Of a stretch of 64,000 bases of DNA, positions 25,868 through 35,635 are shown one piece after another. The stretch lies in assembly GCA_025808415.1 (NCBI GenBank), contig CP075525.1, forward strand, positions 3,910,525-3,974,524, written 5' to 3'. The notes under the pieces were generated by a model that was not told where the DNA came from, searched no databases, and saw only the letters and a program-made list of their open reading frames with translations. Origin of the DNA: Cyclobacteriaceae bacterium. Lineage in GTDB: Bacteria; Bacteroidota; Bacteroidia; Cytophagales; Cyclobacteriaceae. The position numbers and the translations under genes were made by a program. Every line of letters starts with the position of its first letter. Position 1 is the stretch's first letter.

Positions 25868-26839
25868 GTGAGAGAAGCCGCTTTTGTAAAACGTAACCAG
25901 CAACGCTGGCAGGAAATTGAACAAACACTGACAGCAAAGGGTCGTCCGCACCCGGACCGGCTGGCAGAGATTTTTATCCAGCTTACAGACGACCTCTCCT
26001 TTGCGCGTACGCAATACCCGCAAAGCCGGGTAACACAATACCTGAACAACCTGGCCTCAAAAATCCACTTGGAGATTTACAAGAATAAAAAGGAAGAGAA
26101 GAACCGTTTTGTAACATTTTGGAAACACGAGCTTCCATTGGTACTTTACGAATCGCGCAAGCCTTTGCTCTACGCCTTCCTGATCTTTACTGTGGCCATA
26201 CTCATTGGTGGTATATCGGCTTACCATGATGAAACTTTTGCACGCCTGATTTTGGGTGATGCTTACGTAAACATGACACTTGAAAATATCGAAAAAGGAA
26301 ACCCGACAGCAGTATTCAGCGGAAGTTCAGAGGGCGATATGTTCTTTTCCATAACCTTCAACAACATCAAGGTTTCCTTTTATGCTTTCGTGGCGGGCCT
26401 GCTTTTTTCTGTGGGTACAGGTTTCCTACTTTTTTCAAATGGTGTGATGGTGGGCGTTATCTACTCGTTCTTTCTGAAAAAAGGTGTAGCCGCCCAGGCT
26501 TTCTCGGTAATCATGCTTCATGGCACGATTGAACTTTCGGTGATCGTTGTTGCCGGGGCAGCCGGCCTGGTCATGGGCAACGGCTTTTTGTTCCCGGGTA
26601 CATATTCGCGGTTAGCTTCATTTAGGCAAGGGGTGTTGAAAGGTGTAAAAATTGTGATGGGCCTTGTTCCCTTTTTTATCATGGCCGGTTTTATCGAGTC
26701 CTTTATTACCCGCTATGCGTTTATGCATTGGGGTTTAAAAACCCTGATCATCGGCTTGTCGGCATGGCTTATCGTTTATTACTTTGTTGTTTATCCCTAC
26801 AAATTGGCCCATCATGGAAAGCACCTTCACCCCCATTGA
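25868..26839 (+). CDS. SpoIIM/DUF95-type membrane protein
   Basis: 323 residues from a GTG start (MREAAFVKRNQQRWQEIEQTL), which fits the family N-terminus. A cytoplasmic helical region of about 90 residues is followed by several membrane segments; the SpoIIM-like signature is in FFSITFNNIKVSFYAFVAGLL, GVIYSFFLKKG and IMLHGTIELSVIVVAGAAGL. First gene of a six-gene cluster also found in other Bacteroidota. The following start codon lies 26 bases before this gene's stop. Confidence 0.9.
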   Translation: MREAAFVKRNQQRWQEIEQTLTAKGRPHPDRLAEIFIQLTDDLSFARTQYPQSRVTQYLNNLASKIHLEIYKNKKEEKNRFVTFWKHELPLVLYESRKPLLYAFLIFTVAILIGGISAYHDETFARLILGDAYVNMTLENIEKGNPTAVFSGSSEGDMFFSITFNNIKVSFYAFVAGLLFSVGTGFLLFSNGVMVGVIYSFFLKKGVAAQAFSVIMLHGTIELSVIVVAGAAGLVMGNGFLFPGTYSRLASFRQGVLKGVKIVMGLVPFFIMAGFIESFITRYAFMHWGLKTLIIGLSAWLIVYYFVVYPYKLAHHGKHLHPH

Positions 26840-27803
26840 ATTTCAAAAAGCCCGCGACTTCAGTAACAAAATGAACGCTACGTTTGAGTTTCTTAAACAG
26901 AACTTCAAACCTCTCTTTAAAAGCCTGCTGTACATTGCCGGACCACCCATGCTGGTTGGCAGCGTTCTGGCCGGTAGTCTCTACTCAGGTTATTTTGGAT
27001 TTATCGGCAAGATGAGCCGTAGTCAAGATCCGGATGTTTTTACCGACTACCTTGGGTCGCCCATGCTATGGCTGGAGGTTACATTAGCCGTTTTATTGAT
27101 GTTCCTCAGCGGGGTTATTATTGTATCTGTTGTGTACAATTACATGCTGGAATACGATGCCCGTAAAAGTAACAACATTGATGTGAATACCATTTGGGAA
27201 AGAGTGCGCAACTCGTTACCCCTATACTTCGGCACTGTATTTCTGTATTGGGTACTCTTGATCGCAACATACCTGCTGGTAATTTTGGCCATTGTTGGTG
27301 CTGCGGTTATCTCTCCATGGCTTGCCTTTTTAGGGGGCGTGGCGATTTTTATCGGGTTTCTTTATACTGTTATTTCTTTATCCTTATTGTTTATTATCAG
27401 GGCCTATGAAAAGATTGGCTTTTTTGAGGCTATGTCCAGGTGCTTTACCCTTATCCGCGATAAATGGTGGAGTACCTTTGGCTTACTTGTTATTCTGTCG
27501 CTAGTCCAAAGCACCATTTCGTCATTGTTTCTCGTTCCGTGGTACATTAATTTTTTTGTAAGCATGATGCACTCCATTGATGGCAGCCCGTTTCAGGAAC
27601 CATCGTTCACACAGGAGTTGATCAACAATATATTTATGACACTGTATTTCATGGTGAGCTTTTTACTTTACGCATTACCATTGATCGCCCTTGCCTTTCA
27701 ATATTTCAACCTCGTGGAGTTAAAGGAAGCAAAAGGTTTGCTCACGCGCATAAACACAATTGGCCAACCGGTGGAGAACTTTGGAAAGGATGAGCAGTAT
27801 TAA
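26814..27803 (+). CDS. Multi-pass membrane protein of the SpoIIM-MoxR cluster
   Basis: 329 residues from the ATG at 26814 (MESTFTPIEFQKARDFSNKMN), inside the end of the SpoIIM gene. A soluble N-terminus leads into about six hydrophobic segments (GPPMLVGSVLAGSLYSGYFGF, MLWLEVTLAVLLMFLSGVII, LPLYFGTVFLYWVLLIATYLL and others), with RAYEKIGFFEAMSRCFTLIR between. I know no named domain, but proteins of this type occupy this position in related clusters. It overlaps the next gene by 14 bases. Confidence 0.8.
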   Translation: MESTFTPIEFQKARDFSNKMNATFEFLKQNFKPLFKSLLYIAGPPMLVGSVLAGSLYSGYFGFIGKMSRSQDPDVFTDYLGSPMLWLEVTLAVLLMFLSGVIIVSVVYNYMLEYDARKSNNIDVNTIWERVRNSLPLYFGTVFLYWVLLIATYLLVILAIVGAAVISPWLAFLGGVAIFIGFLYTVISLSLLFIIRAYEKIGFFEAMSRCFTLIRDKWWSTFGLLVILSLVQSTISSLFLVPWYINFFVSMMHSIDGSPFQEPSFTQELINNIFMTLYFMVSFLLYALPLIALAFQYFNLVELKEAKGLLTRINTIGQPVENFGKDEQY

Positions 27804-28491
27804 GCTTTTTCTTTTCAGCCTTTTTTTTGTCAGCATTGGCTTTGCCCATAGCCAGGAAACCAAAATCCTTTGGCCCGACAGTGCCCATGTTGATGTGCGC
27901 AGTTTTGACCAGGCAAAACTCGAAAAACTAAAAGCCGATCCGGAGCTGGATTACGGCCGTAGCCCGGCTGCCCTCAACCTGTGGGAGCGTTTTAAAATTT
28001 GGCTAAGCGCCATGTTATCGCGCTTGTTCTCGGTGGTTGAAAACGCCAATTGGTTTAACATCCTGCTTACCATATTGGCCCTCCTTCTGGTGGTGTATGT
28101 CATCCTGCGCTTGCTCAAGGTAGATGCACTGACCATGTTTTATACCGGGAAAAAAACTCCCCTTTCCTATGGTATTCTGGACGAAGATATACATGCCATG
28201 GATTTTGATAAACTCATCCGTGAAGCGCTCGATAAAAAAGAATTCCGCCAGGCAATTCGGTTGTTGTTCCTGCAAGCCCTGAAACTGATGGCCGACAAAA
28301 ACCACATTTTATGGCAACCCGGAAAAACCAACCACGATTACCTGGAGGAGCTTACGGCCAAAAACCTGAAGACCGGGTTTAATGAACTTAATTTTTATTT
28401 CGAATACGCGTGGTATGGAAACTTTACCATCAATGAAAGCCTGTATCAAAAAGTAGATTCGATTTTTAAGGAATGGAGAACTAATGTATAG
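27790..28491 (+). CDS. DUF4129 domain membrane protein
   Basis: 233 residues from the ATG at 27790. A signal-like N-terminus (MSSIKLFLFSLFFVSIGFAHS) is followed by an exported stretch, one membrane segment (WFNILLTILALLLVVYVILRLL), and a cytoplasmic DUF4129 domain (LIREALDKKEFRQAIRLLFLQALKLM, NHDYLEELTAKNLKTGFNELNFYFEYAWYG). DUF4129 proteins accompany DUF58 and MoxR genes in many phyla. Confidence 0.88.
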   Translation: MSSIKLFLFSLFFVSIGFAHSQETKILWPDSAHVDVRSFDQAKLEKLKADPELDYGRSPAALNLWERFKIWLSAMLSRLFSVVENANWFNILLTILALLLVVYVILRLLKVDALTMFYTGKKTPLSYGILDEDIHAMDFDKLIREALDKKEFRQAIRLLFLQALKLMADKNHILWQPGKTNHDYLEELTAKNLKTGFNELNFYFEYAWYGNFTINESLYQKVDSIFKEWRTNV

Positions 28492-28493
28492 CG

Positions 28494-29681
28494 TTGCGTA
28501 AAGACTGGAAATATATTGCCTACTTATCGGCCGCCTTTGTTTTTTACGTGGCCCTGAAATTACTATCGCCCCGCAACATCGACTGGACAATTACTTTTCA
28601 TCATAAGGATAAAAACCCATTTGGAGCCTATGCGCTCGATCAACTTATACCGTCCATTGTTTCTAAAAAAAATATAAAGCAGAGCAATTACACATTATAT
28701 GAACTGTACGATACGTTACAAAGCCCTGCAAATTTTTTAAGCTTATCTACTTCGTTTTCTCCCGGAAAAGAAGATTGTGATGCCTTACTAAAGAATATTG
28801 AAAAAGGAGGCACAGCTTTTATTGCCGCGCAATACTTTCGCGGAAGGTTTGCCGATACGCTTTCCCTTTACATATCGGACTACTTTTTTGATGGCGAGCT
28901 TACGGCCATGTTTAACCGCAACGATTCAACCGGCATGCGCTTTAAAAATACTAGCCTGCAACAGCAAAACACCTACTCTTTTCCACGAAAGAATATTCAC
29001 AATTATTTTGAAGAAGCAGACAGTGTGCGCACACAGGTGGTGGCAACAAATGATCTTGGCTTGCCGGTGCTGCTAAAAATTTCATGGGGTGAGGGCTTTT
29101 TGTACCTCAGCTCCACCCCACTTGCCTTCACTAACGCATACTTGTTACACAATCAGAATGCAGAGTTTGCCTCCTTGGCCCTTTCACACCTGCCTAACCG
29201 CACCACGTACTGGACTGAGTTTTACCATCTTGGCCGGTTGGAGGCGCGCACTCCACTACGGTTTATCCTCTCCCAGGAATCCCTCAGTTGGGCTTATTAT
29301 ATTACTGTTTTCAGCTTTTTGTTATTCATGCTTTTTGAAGCCAGGCGAAGGCAGCGGATCATTCCCATAATCAAGCCCCTGGCAAACACCTCGCTTGAAT
29401 TTGTTCAAACCATAGGCAACCTGTATTACCAATCGGCTGATCATAAAAACATTGCTGAAAAAAGAATTGCATTTTTGCTGGAGCAACTGCGATCGAAATA
29501 TGGTATAAATGCACACCAGGTTAATGAACACAACTTGCTAACAATTGCTAAAAAAACAGGTAACCCTGAGGATAAGGTAAAAGCGTTATTCGCACTGATT
29601 GGATTGATTCAGGGAAAGAATCACATAACAGAAGTTGAGCTCAAATCTTTAAATGAAAAACTGGATCAATTCAAATACTAA
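28494..29681 (+). CDS. DUF4350 domain membrane protein
   Basis: 395 residues read from a TTG start three bases after the upstream stop; the frame is closed by a TAA just before, so no ATG start is possible without losing the first membrane segment. N-terminal membrane helix (YIAYLSAAFVFYVALKLL), an exported DUF4350 domain (PFGAYALDQLIPSIV, GGTAFIAAQYF), a second membrane helix (WAYYITVFSFLLFMLFEARRRQR) and a cytoplasmic helical tail. Part of the MoxR-DUF58 cluster; no biochemical role is known. Confidence 0.85.
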   Translation: MRKDWKYIAYLSAAFVFYVALKLLSPRNIDWTITFHHKDKNPFGAYALDQLIPSIVSKKNIKQSNYTLYELYDTLQSPANFLSLSTSFSPGKEDCDALLKNIEKGGTAFIAAQYFRGRFADTLSLYISDYFFDGELTAMFNRNDSTGMRFKNTSLQQQNTYSFPRKNIHNYFEEADSVRTQVVATNDLGLPVLLKISWGEGFLYLSSTPLAFTNAYLLHNQNAEFASLALSHLPNRTTYWTEFYHLGRLEARTPLRFILSQESLSWAYYITVFSFLLFMLFEARRRQRIIPIIKPLANTSLEFVQTIGNLYYQSADHKNIAEKRIAFLLEQLRSKYGINAHQVNEHNLLTIAKKTGNPEDKVKALFALIGLIQGKNHITEVELKSLNEKLDQFKY

Positions 29682-29735
29682 TGTTAACACAAATATCCCT
29701 TCAGGCTTGATCACTAAATTTTATTCACATACGAT

Positions 29736-30713
29736 ATGGACGAAAAAGAATTTGAAAACCGGGTTGACTTAACCGCCCTAAATGAAAGTGTAAAAAAAAT
29801 AAGGGAAGAGATTGGCCACGTTATTGTTGGGCAATACGAGTTAATTGATCTGCTGATCACTTCCATACTGGCCGATGGCCATGTGCTTATTGAGGGTGTA
29901 CCGGGTGTGGCTAAAACGCTAACGGCCAAATTATTATCACGGGTTATTGACGTTAAATTCAACCGCATTCAGTTTACGCCTGACCTGATGCCTTCAGATG
30001 TTATCGGTACATCTGTATTTAACATGAAAAATTCCACGTTTGAGTTTAAAGCCGGGCCGATATTCTCAAACATCGTACTGATTGATGAAATTAACCGAGC
30101 CCCGGCCAAAACCCAGGCAGCTTTGTTTGAAGTAATGGAAGAACGCCAGATAACCGCTGATGGAATCACCTACCGGATGGAACATCCTTACATGGTAGTA
30201 GCCACCCAAAATCCCATTGAACATGAGGGAACCTATAGGCTGCCAGAGGCTCAACTGGACCGGTTTCTGTTTAAAATATTGGTGCACTACCCCAACCTGG
30301 AGCAGGAGTTTTCCATAATCCAGGGTCACCACCATCGTAAGGGCCACGCCCCGGTAGAAGATGTAAAGCCTGTTTTAGATGCCCGGAAAATTGAGCAATA
30401 CCGGCAGGCGGTGCAACAAGTGCATGTAGAAGAAAACCTGATGCGCTACATCGCCCAGATTATTCATGAAACACGTAACAATCCTTCTCTTTTCCTCGGT
30501 GCCTCCCCGCGTGCTTCCGTTTCCTTACTCAACAGTTCAAAAGCATATGCAGCTATTAATGGTCGGGATTTTATTACACCCGAAGATGTAAAGTTTGTGG
30601 CCACCCCGGTATTACGTCATCGCGTTATGCTTACACCCGACAAAGAAATGGAGGGCATCACTACCGATGATGTTGTAAAACAGATTGTAGATAAAGTAGA
30701 AGTACCCCGCTAA
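29736..30713 (+). CDS. MoxR family AAA+ ATPase
   Basis: 325 residues. Walker A GVPGVAKT (54-61), Walker B VLIDEINRAPAKTQAALFEVMEE, sensor 1 VVATQNPIEHEGTY and PEAQLDRFLF, and a C-terminal lid ending VVKQIVDKVEVPR. MoxR ATPases act as chaperones that help mature enzymes or complexes, usually with a VWA or DUF58 partner. The DUF58 gene follows directly. Confidence 0.95.
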   Translation: MDEKEFENRVDLTALNESVKKIREEIGHVIVGQYELIDLLITSILADGHVLIEGVPGVAKTLTAKLLSRVIDVKFNRIQFTPDLMPSDVIGTSVFNMKNSTFEFKAGPIFSNIVLIDEINRAPAKTQAALFEVMEERQITADGITYRMEHPYMVVATQNPIEHEGTYRLPEAQLDRFLFKILVHYPNLEQEFSIIQGHHHRKGHAPVEDVKPVLDARKIEQYRQAVQQVHVEENLMRYIAQIIHETRNNPSLFLGASPRASVSLLNSSKAYAAINGRDFITPEDVKFVATPVLRHRVMLTPDKEMEGITTDDVVKQIVDKVEVPR

Positions 30714-30728
30714 CAGGTTTTTGAAGAA

Positions 30729-32060
30729 ATGAAGCAACTTAAAAATCTGTACCTCAGCAACCGGCTCTTCCTCGCCATTGCGTGTGTGGTGTTTTGCTTT
30801 GTAGTTGCATTTATCCTGAACGGGTTTCTTATCGTTCCAAAAATCCTATTCTTTGCCTTAGTTGCCTTTGTACTGGCCGATGCCCTGCTGCTCTTTCGGG
30901 CAAGTAGGGGGCTGCATGGCTACCGGTTTACACCGGAAAAGCTTTCCAATGGTGACGACAATGAAATCAGGATTTACCTGGAAAATTTCTTTCCCTTTGA
31001 AGCCACCCTGGAAGTAATCGATGAAATACCCCATCAATTTCAAAGGCGCGACCTGAATTTCAGGGTGCAACTTCCATCACGCGAAAGTAAAACCCTGGTG
31101 TATTCCCTTCGGCCTGTGAAGCGTGGTGAATATTCATTCGGTGCTGTAAATGTTTTTGTGCGTTCACCATTGGGGTTATTAAAACGAAGGTTTCAATTCT
31201 CGCAAGATGCCCTGGTACCCGTGTATCCATCGTACATCCAAATGCGAAAGTATGAACTGCTCGCTATTTCAAACCGGCTAACGGAAACCGGTATTAAAAA
31301 AATCAGGCGCATTGGACACAATATGGAGTTTGAACTGATCAAAGAATACGTTCAGGGCGATGACATCCGTACCATCAACTGGAAGGCAACGGCAAGAAAA
31401 TCAACCCTGATGGTAAATCATTACCAGGACGAGCGCTCTCAACAAGTTTACTCTTTAATTGACAAAAGCCGGGTGATGCAAATGCCCTTCAATGGCTTAA
31501 GCCTGATGGACTATGCCATCAATGCAAGTTTAGTCATCAGCAACATTGCCATAAAAAAAACTGATAAAGCAGGATTGATTACTTTTCAGGATACTGTTGG
31601 GACAACCCTTGCCGCCAGCCGCAGCAACCGCCAGATGGCACACCTACAGGAAGTACTCTATAGCCAAAAAACAGGTTACCGCGAATCTGATTTCTCGGCC
31701 TTGTATGGCCACATACGCAGAAAAATTACACAACGGAGTTTACTCTTACTGTTCACTAATTTTGAATCGTTGTATGGCATGCAACGGCAACTGCCTTTTT
31801 TGAAAAGCCTTGCCAAACAACATGTGCTGGTGGCTATCTTTTTTGAAAACACAACGTTGACCAGCCTCATTCATCAGCCGGCAGAAAACCTTAAAGCCAT
31901 ATACCATAAAGCCGTTGCTGAAAAATTTACTTACGACAAAAAACTTATCGCAAAAGAGCTCCAAAAATCAGGCATCCAAACCATTTTAACCGCCCCCGAA
32001 CACCTTACGGTAAACACCATTAATAAATACCTTGAATTAAAATCACGGGGGATGATTTAA
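30729..32060 (+). CDS. DUF58 domain protein, partner of MoxR
   Basis: 443 residues. Two N-terminal membrane segments (LFLAIACVVFCFVVAFILNG, ILFFALVAFVLADALLLF) precede an exported Ig-like region and the DUF58 core (GHNMEFELIKEYVQGDDIRTINWKATARKSTLMVNHYQDE), within a VWA-like C-terminal domain. DUF58 proteins pair with MoxR ATPases. Last gene of the cluster. Confidence 0.93.
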   Translation: MKQLKNLYLSNRLFLAIACVVFCFVVAFILNGFLIVPKILFFALVAFVLADALLLFRASRGLHGYRFTPEKLSNGDDNEIRIYLENFFPFEATLEVIDEIPHQFQRRDLNFRVQLPSRESKTLVYSLRPVKRGEYSFGAVNVFVRSPLGLLKRRFQFSQDALVPVYPSYIQMRKYELLAISNRLTETGIKKIRRIGHNMEFELIKEYVQGDDIRTINWKATARKSTLMVNHYQDERSQQVYSLIDKSRVMQMPFNGLSLMDYAINASLVISNIAIKKTDKAGLITFQDTVGTTLAASRSNRQMAHLQEVLYSQKTGYRESDFSALYGHIRRKITQRSLLLLFTNFESLYGMQRQLPFLKSLAKQHVLVAIFFENTTLTSLIHQPAENLKAIYHKAVAEKFTYDKKLIAKELQKSGIQTILTAPEHLTVNTINKYLELKSRGMI

Positions 32061-32175
32061 ACCAGCGCTTAGAAAGAATTTATACTTTTTTTACCTTCAC
32101 CATTGCAAATCAGGAAAAGTTGGGATGGATACTGCCCGTTGATTGATTTGCTCAACCTGATCAATAATAACCTGC

Positions 32176-35100
32176 ATGAAGAAATTTTACAGTTTTGCAC
32201 TGGTACTTTGGTTACTCGTTCCGTTAACCAACATCTTGCTTGCCCAAAAACCAATGGGTATTAAGGTCACCAAACCAACCGTATGTTATGCCCATACAGC
32301 AGACAACCCATGCTACATCGCTCCACCTGAAGAATACTTGAAGTGGGCCGGTAGCACCCGTACAAAAACCTCTAACATTGAAGTAACCTATAATGCAGGT
32401 TTTACTGCAGAAGCAATTGCTGCCTTTGATTATGCCTTAGGAATTTGGGAATCCCTTATTGATTCCCCCGTACCGATTAGAATTGATGCCTATTGGTCGA
32501 GCCTGTCACCTAATGTTTTAGGGGGTGCAATTTACACAAACGCCTATGCAAACTTTCCGGGAGCACAAAAATTAAATGTGTTTTATCCTGTAGCGTTGGC
32601 CGAAAAAATAACCGGCCGAAACTTAAACGGCAACAACCCCGACATTTTTGTACAATTCAACAACAATGCTAATTGGAATTTCAATCCCACAAACCCATCA
32701 CTACCACAAGGCCAGTTTGATTTAGTAAGTGTTGTATTGCACGAAATAGGGCATGGCTTAGGATTTGCTGGCTCCTTCTCCATTAGCGGTTCGAATGGCC
32801 AGGTGGGTTTGCAAGGCACTGGCATTCCAATAATCTATGACGTTCCCATTGAAAATTTTGCGGCTGAAAACCTGATTCGTATCTATAGCTCTCCTTCTGT
32901 TGACCTTAGGAGTCAAATCACAAGCGAAAATCTTTTTTTTAACAGCGCAACTTCATCGCGCCCAAAATTGTTTGCTCCCTCAACCTTCAGCGGTGGTTCA
33001 AGTATAAGCCACTTAGATGAAGTTACTTTTAACAACACCCCCAGCGCCTTGATGACCCCACAGATTGCACCGCAAGAAAGGATACATGACCCGGGCATTG
33101 CCTGGAATATGCTAAAAGACATGGGTTGGGAGATGGTAAGGATAAATCACATTAAATTATCCGATACTGAAAATATCGATGGGCCATATTCTGTAACGGC
33201 ATCCTTTCAGGCCGATAACGGCATTGCGACAAATACAGTTAAACTTAATTATACCCTGGATGGTACAACTTTTACCTCCATTACCATGAACCCAACCGGT
33301 TTACCCAACGAGTTCACGGCATCCATTCCGGGAACGGGTGTAGCCCGCCAGTACGGATATTATATTTCCGTCAATGATAATGCGGGTCGCGAGTTTGTAA
33401 ACCCGGGGAAAATAGTGCGCAAACTGCAACCCGAACTTCAAAACATTTTCATTTTTGAAACCGGGCCGGATAACAAGCCACCGGCTATTTCACACTCCCC
33501 AAAACCTTTTCTATTGGCCTCTGAAACCGAGCTGGAACTTGAGGCACGGATTACTGACAACATTGGAATCGCATCAGCTATTGTTGAGTATTCCATAAAT
33601 GATGTAACCCAGCCTAATCAAACATTAATCCTCCAGGCTCCCCAGGCAGATTCTATTTATCGAAGAACACTTCTCTTTGGGTCATTGAATAACGGGGATG
33701 TAATTAAGTACCGTATTGTTGCCACCGATAATTCATCCAACAGCAACGTTCGCACGGCACCGGCCACAGGTTTTTTTACCCTTAACGTAGTGGGCCTGGA
33801 GCCAACGCAGGATTCATACACCAATAATTTCAATTCACCTTCGAACGACTTTTTTGGTAACGGTTTCAGCATTGTCCAGCCCGCTGGGTTCAATGATCAG
33901 GCCATCCACTCCGATCATCCTTATGCTGAAGGAAATGGCCAACCGAACAATGAACTCAACCTGGTATATCAATTAAAAATCCCGATACGTGTGAAGGCAA
34001 AAGAAGCAACCATCGTGTTTGATGAAATCGTATTGGTTGAGCCTGGTCAAACCGGAACTGTTTTTGGAGATGAGCAATTCTGGGATTATGTAGTTGTAGA
34101 GGGATCTAAAGATGGAGGCATCACCTGGACACCTGTAGCCGATGGCTATGACTCACGGGCAAATTCAGCATGGCTAACGCGGTACAACAGTGCCATCACA
34201 GGCAACAATTCAACAGCAGTGGGGGATCCTGCATTATTCCGTACCCGTACACTTGACTTACAAAATAAGTTTGATACCAATGATGAAGTAGTGATCCGCT
34301 TCCGGTTGTTTAGCGATCCCTTCGCAGCCGGATGGGGCTGGACTATCGATAATTTGAAAATCCAGATTGACGACACACCACCGTTGGTTTTACACGACCA
34401 TATCGACTATTTAAAAGATACCGAAGATGAACTGGTTATTATAACCAAAGCATCGGATGCAAGCGGCATTAAGTCGTTAAAAATTGAATACAAGGTTAAC
34501 AATGGAACCGTCAGCGATATCGACTTTAATGTTAACCCACCGGCCAGTCAATACCAATTTACGTTAAGTGGGCTTGCTGCCCTTTCAGCAGGCAATGTAC
34601 TGGAGTACAGAATTGTTGCTACAGACAGTGTAGATAATGAAGGATTTTTCCCACCATCAGGAAATTTCATTAAAGTACCTGTCATTAATTTCGGCACACC
34701 GGCCGCAACCTATGCTAATAATTTTAATTCACCCTCAAACGATTTTGTGGGCAACTTCTTCTCCATTGCACAACCTAACCTGTTTGTTGATGGTGCTATC
34801 CACTCCGAACACTTCTATCCAAATGGAGTAGGCCTGGATAAAACCTCATCGTACAGTTACATGCTTACACGGCCCATTACTATTTCTGCCGCCAACCCCT
34901 TAATCCGGTTCGATGAAATAGTGGTAGTGGAAGGTCATGGTGTTGGTGTGGCGTTTGGCAGTGCGAATTTCAGGGATTATGTGATAGTAGAAGGATCTAA
35001 AAATGGAGGCAACACCTGGAGCAGGTTTCTTGACGGTTACGATATTGTGGGCGGGCTTTCATCGTGGATATCGGCTTTCAGCACGGGCTCTAATCCTAAT

Positions 35101-35532
35101 GCAGGTATGTTCCGAAACCGAACCATAAACATGACAGCCAATGGCAATTTTCAACCAGGCGACCAGGTGATTATACGCTTCCGCTTGTTTGCCAACGAAA
35201 CTATTAACGGCTGGGGCTGGGCCATCGACAACCTGTTCATTCAGGATCCGATTACTTCCGTGGAGCAACTGAATACTGGCATCAACATTTATCCTAACCC
35301 TGTAACCCAGCAACTGCTGAACATCGAACTTGAAAATAATACGATTGGTGAAATTCGCATAGACCTGACTACTGTCCAGGGCCAGCAACTTCAAACGGTT
35401 TCGCTCAACCCATCAACAGAAAAAACCAAACATCAACTCGATTTATCCGGACTTCCTGCAGGGATGTATATAATTACGCTGAACGGCCGTTCCGGAGAAC
35501 GGGTGACAAAAAAAATAATCAAAACACAATAA
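32176..35532 (+). CDS. T9SS-exported metalloprotease-like protein with duplicated C-terminal modules
   Basis: 1118 residues. Signal peptide (MKKFYSFALVLWLLVPLTNILLAQ), then a metzincin-like domain with HEIGHGLGFAG (H189, E190, H193) and a later NTPSALMTPQIAP segment that resembles the Met-turn region. The third zinc ligand expected 10 residues after the first His is glycine (199), so activity is uncertain. Two homologous modules follow (about 545-735 and 845-1025), each opening with a NNFNSPSNDF motif and holding a W-rich strand and an IDNL motif. The last 80 residues are a type A T9SS sorting domain (NIYPNPVTQ, LDLSGLPAGMYIITL, KKIIKTQ). Cell-surface or secreted. Confidence 0.85.
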   Translation: MKKFYSFALVLWLLVPLTNILLAQKPMGIKVTKPTVCYAHTADNPCYIAPPEEYLKWAGSTRTKTSNIEVTYNAGFTAEAIAAFDYALGIWESLIDSPVPIRIDAYWSSLSPNVLGGAIYTNAYANFPGAQKLNVFYPVALAEKITGRNLNGNNPDIFVQFNNNANWNFNPTNPSLPQGQFDLVSVVLHEIGHGLGFAGSFSISGSNGQVGLQGTGIPIIYDVPIENFAAENLIRIYSSPSVDLRSQITSENLFFNSATSSRPKLFAPSTFSGGSSISHLDEVTFNNTPSALMTPQIAPQERIHDPGIAWNMLKDMGWEMVRINHIKLSDTENIDGPYSVTASFQADNGIATNTVKLNYTLDGTTFTSITMNPTGLPNEFTASIPGTGVARQYGYYISVNDNAGREFVNPGKIVRKLQPELQNIFIFETGPDNKPPAISHSPKPFLLASETELELEARITDNIGIASAIVEYSINDVTQPNQTLILQAPQADSIYRRTLLFGSLNNGDVIKYRIVATDNSSNSNVRTAPATGFFTLNVVGLEPTQDSYTNNFNSPSNDFFGNGFSIVQPAGFNDQAIHSDHPYAEGNGQPNNELNLVYQLKIPIRVKAKEATIVFDEIVLVEPGQTGTVFGDEQFWDYVVVEGSKDGGITWTPVADGYDSRANSAWLTRYNSAITGNNSTAVGDPALFRTRTLDLQNKFDTNDEVVIRFRLFSDPFAAGWGWTIDNLKIQIDDTPPLVLHDHIDYLKDTEDELVIITKASDASGIKSLKIEYKVNNGTVSDIDFNVNPPASQYQFTLSGLAALSAGNVLEYRIVATDSVDNEGFFPPSGNFIKVPVINFGTPAATYANNFNSPSNDFVGNFFSIAQPNLFVDGAIHSEHFYPNGVGLDKTSSYSYMLTRPITISAANPLIRFDEIVVVEGHGVGVAFGSANFRDYVIVEGSKNGGNTWSRFLDGYDIVGGLSSWISAFSTGSNPNAGMFRNRTINMTANGNFQPGDQVIIRFRLFANETINGWGWAIDNLFIQDPITSVEQLNTGINIYPNPVTQQLLNIELENNTIGEIRIDLTTVQGQQLQTVSLNPSTEKTKHQLDLSGLPAGMYIITLNGRSGERVTKKIIKTQ

Positions 35533-35535
35533 CTT

Positions 35536-35567
35536 AAAACCCTGACAACGCGTCAGGGTTTTTTATT
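35536..35567 (+). terminator. Rho-independent terminator of the metalloprotease-like gene
   Basis: AAAACCCTGAC (35536-35546) pairs perfectly with GTCAGGGTTTT (35552-35562) round an AACGC loop, and the T run continues beyond the stem. Confidence 0.92.
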
Positions 35568-35576
35568 TCCATTCCT

Positions 35577-35607
35577 TTTGCCCGTTGGCGCTTGAACCTT
35601 ATTTTTG
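35577..35607 (+). promoter_or_regulatory. Bacteroidota consensus promoter of carB
   Basis: TTTG (35577-35580), exactly 19 bases, then TATTTTTG (35600-35607): a full match to the phylum's -33 TTTG / -7 TAnnTTTG promoter. It sits right after the preceding terminator. The carB ATG follows about 28 bases after the -7 box. Confidence 0.75.
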
Positions 35608-35635
35608 GCGCAATTTATCCATACCCATCCTCAAA

